Assembly: GCA_902564295.1 (NCBI GenBank)
Contig: CACFAO010000008.1
Span: 1-56,568 of the forward strand
Direction of reading: 5' to 3'
Length of the DNA stretch: 56,568 nt
Source: an uncultured Pelagibacteraceae bacterium
GTDB taxonomy: Bacteria > Pseudomonadota > Alphaproteobacteria > Pelagibacterales > AG-422-B15
A model generated the notes under the pieces. That model was not told where the DNA came from. It did no database searches and was given only the letters and a program-made list of their open reading frames with translations. A program made the translations under genes and the position numbers. This document shows positions 55,474 to 56,568 of this stretch, piece by piece (position 1 is the first letter of the stretch; each line of letters begins with the position of its first letter).

Positions 55474-56568
55474 ATGAATCTATTGCTCAAAAAGACAAAT
55501 TTAATTTTTTTAATTTTTTCTTTTTTATTTACCTCTTCATTGCCAGTTACTGCAGATAGACTAACAACAATGGTTGAAGGTGTACTTGAAAGTCATGAAG
55601 ACATAATAAACTCAAAAAAGGAACTCGAAGAAGCTTCACGCGATGTCACTGACGCATTATTAGTTTATGCACCAGATCTCTCGGTAAAACTCGAGGCTGG
55701 TCAAAATGACAAATATAACGCTTCGTCAAATTCACAAATTGATAGTTTTGATACGTATGATTGGACATGGAAGCAAAAAATTATGGACTCTGGCGCATCA
55801 ATGGCTGATGTAAGAAATAAAAATCTTGCCGTTGAAAAAAAAGAACTTGAACTAATTGGTACAAGAAATGATTTGTTAATTGAGGCTGCAGACGCATATC
55901 TTGGACTGATAAAAGCATCTGAAAAATTAGAAGCATCTGTTGCAGCTGAGGCAAATACAAGACAGACAACTGGACAAGAGGAAATAAGAGTTCAAGTTGG
56001 ATCTGGGTTAGCTTCTGATGTTTTAAAAGCAAAGAGACAGTTAGCTAGTGCGCAAAAGACTGTAATCTCAGACGAAAAAAGTTTCAAATCAGCAATGTAT
56101 ACTTATGAAAAATTATTTAACGTCGACGATGTGGATGTTAATAATTTAACTAAACCAAGATTAGCTCCATCAACAATTTCAATAGTTCCAAAATCTATGG
56201 AAGCAACTGTGGTGATGGCATTGTCAGGAAACAGAGACTTGCAGATTGCAAAAATTGATGTCGAGACCGCTAAGAATGATTTAGCATCAGCGTTGGCTAA
56301 TTTTGGACCTACAGTTGATGCAGAAGCGAAGTATTCAGACAAAACGGATGCATCACACACTGGCGGAAACCATTATGAGGAACAAATCAAAGTTACAGTA
56401 GAATTTCCAATTTCAGGTCTTTACATGGAAATGCCTGGATATATGAATGATCGCTCTGCTCTTGATAGAGCTATAAACGATCTTGCTTTGAAGGAAAGAG
56501 ACACAATCAAAGCTGCAACAGATGCTTGGGTCGAGTACGCAAATGCTAGAACAATGCTTTCTTACAGT
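55474..56568 (+). CDS. tolC: TolC-family outer membrane efflux protein (cut by window end)
   Basis: 365 codons of an open frame run to the last base, so the gene continues beyond the window. Signal peptide (about residues 1-25, ending PVTAD) and then long helices characteristic of TolC: LVYAPDLSVKLEAGQND, WTWKQKIMDSG, DLLIEAADAYLGLIKA, VQVGSGLASDVLKAKRQL. The second repeat begins with ALANFGPTVDAEAKY. TolC forms the outer-membrane channel for tripartite export. In many alphaproteobacteria it follows pcm directly; here it comes after popZ, valS and ilvD. ATG 55474 has AGGGAG eight bases upstream. Confidence 0.9.
   Translation, partial: MNLLLKKTNLIFLIFSFLFTSSLPVTADRLTTMVEGVLESHEDIINSKKELEEASRDVTDALLVYAPDLSVKLEAGQNDKYNASSNSQIDSFDTYDWTWKQKIMDSGASMADVRNKNLAVEKKELELIGTRNDLLIEAADAYLGLIKASEKLEASVAAEANTRQTTGQEEIRVQVGSGLASDVLKAKRQLASAQKTVISDEKSFKSAMYTYEKLFNVDDVDVNNLTKPRLAPSTISIVPKSMEATVVMALSGNRDLQIAKIDVETAKNDLASALANFGPTVDAEAKYSDKTDASHTGGNHYEEQIKVTVEFPISGLYMEMPGYMNDRSALDRAINDLALKERDTIKAATDAWVEYANARTMLSYS

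Overview
The window is a gene-dense, AT-rich (roughly one third G+C by eye) stretch of bacterial chromosome. Gene content and order point to a streamlined marine alphaproteobacterium: rel-pyrE-pdxJ-acpS-lepB-rnc-era-recO-parC, glyA-nrdR-ribD-ribE-ribBX-ribH-nusB, the bamE / ubiquinol-cytochrome c chaperone / plsX / ihfA / merR block, hom-glpX-recJ, a DUF2842 protein, an NDUFS4-like complex I subunit, the aapJQMP general amino-acid transporter and pcm-popZ-valS. Intergenic spaces are tiny, many stops and starts overlap by 4-8 bases, and no insertion sequence, prophage or CRISPR array is visible. An HIMB59/AEGEAN-169-like or similar low-GC clade would fit, but the assignment to a clade is a guess.

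Layout. 1-7449: rel C-terminus, pyrE, pdxJ, acpS, lepB, rnc, era, recO and parC on the + strand. 7468-9613: an amine oxidase of the PuuB/OrdL type and a beta-hydroxyacid dehydrogenase. 9602-11374 (- strand): Mg-type hemB and a DUF1295 membrane protein broken by a frameshift in an A6 run. 11389-18021: glycerophosphodiesterase, rpiB, then glyA through nusB with the riboflavin genes. 18101-20173: K+-independent H+-pyrophosphatase. 20179-23184: bamE diverging from the cytochrome bc1 chaperone, then plsX, ihfA, merR and rpmG, without fabH or DUF177. 23185-26065: chorismate mutase, DUF2842, heme A synthase (ctaA/COX15) and metY; metY has a leader that looks like a SAM riboswitch with a terminator/antiterminator. 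26321-32489: rplM-rpsI, argC, a small lipoprotein, hom, glpX, recJ. 32537-33980: tRNA-Glu, alternative oxidase, DUF4149 protein and a short unknown gene. 33991-39800 (- strand): photolyase-like protein, glutathione peroxidase, NhaD, and thiB-thiP behind a TPP riboswitch. 39855-43631: thioesterase, epoxide-hydrolase-like protein, tRNA-Pro, aguA-aguB, NDUFS4-like protein, tRNA-Arg. 43640-48560: Sel1-repeat protein and aapJQMP. 48563-49810: a winged-helix/TPR protein between tRNA-Asn and tRNA-Cys. 49905-56568: pcm-like protein, a short PopZ-like protein, valS, ilvD and a tolC gene cut by the window end.

Functional picture: an aerobic heterotroph with a branched respiratory chain (heme A synthesis for an aa3-type oxidase, an alternative oxidase, bc1 assembly factor, complex I accessory subunit), a pyrophosphate-driven proton pump and an Na+/H+ antiporter. 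It scavenges amino acids and thiamine, makes putrescine from agmatine, synthesises riboflavin and pyridoxal phosphate, and controls sulfur-amino-acid and thiamine genes by riboswitches. The most notable points are the frameshifted DUF1295 gene, the metY leader, the catalytically degenerate GTP cyclohydrolase domain of RibBX, a thiamine transporter with no adjacent ATPase (and no thiL next to nusB), a reduced PopZ-like protein, and a photolyase relative lacking the usual Fe-S cysteine pair. No wholly new multi-gene system is evident.
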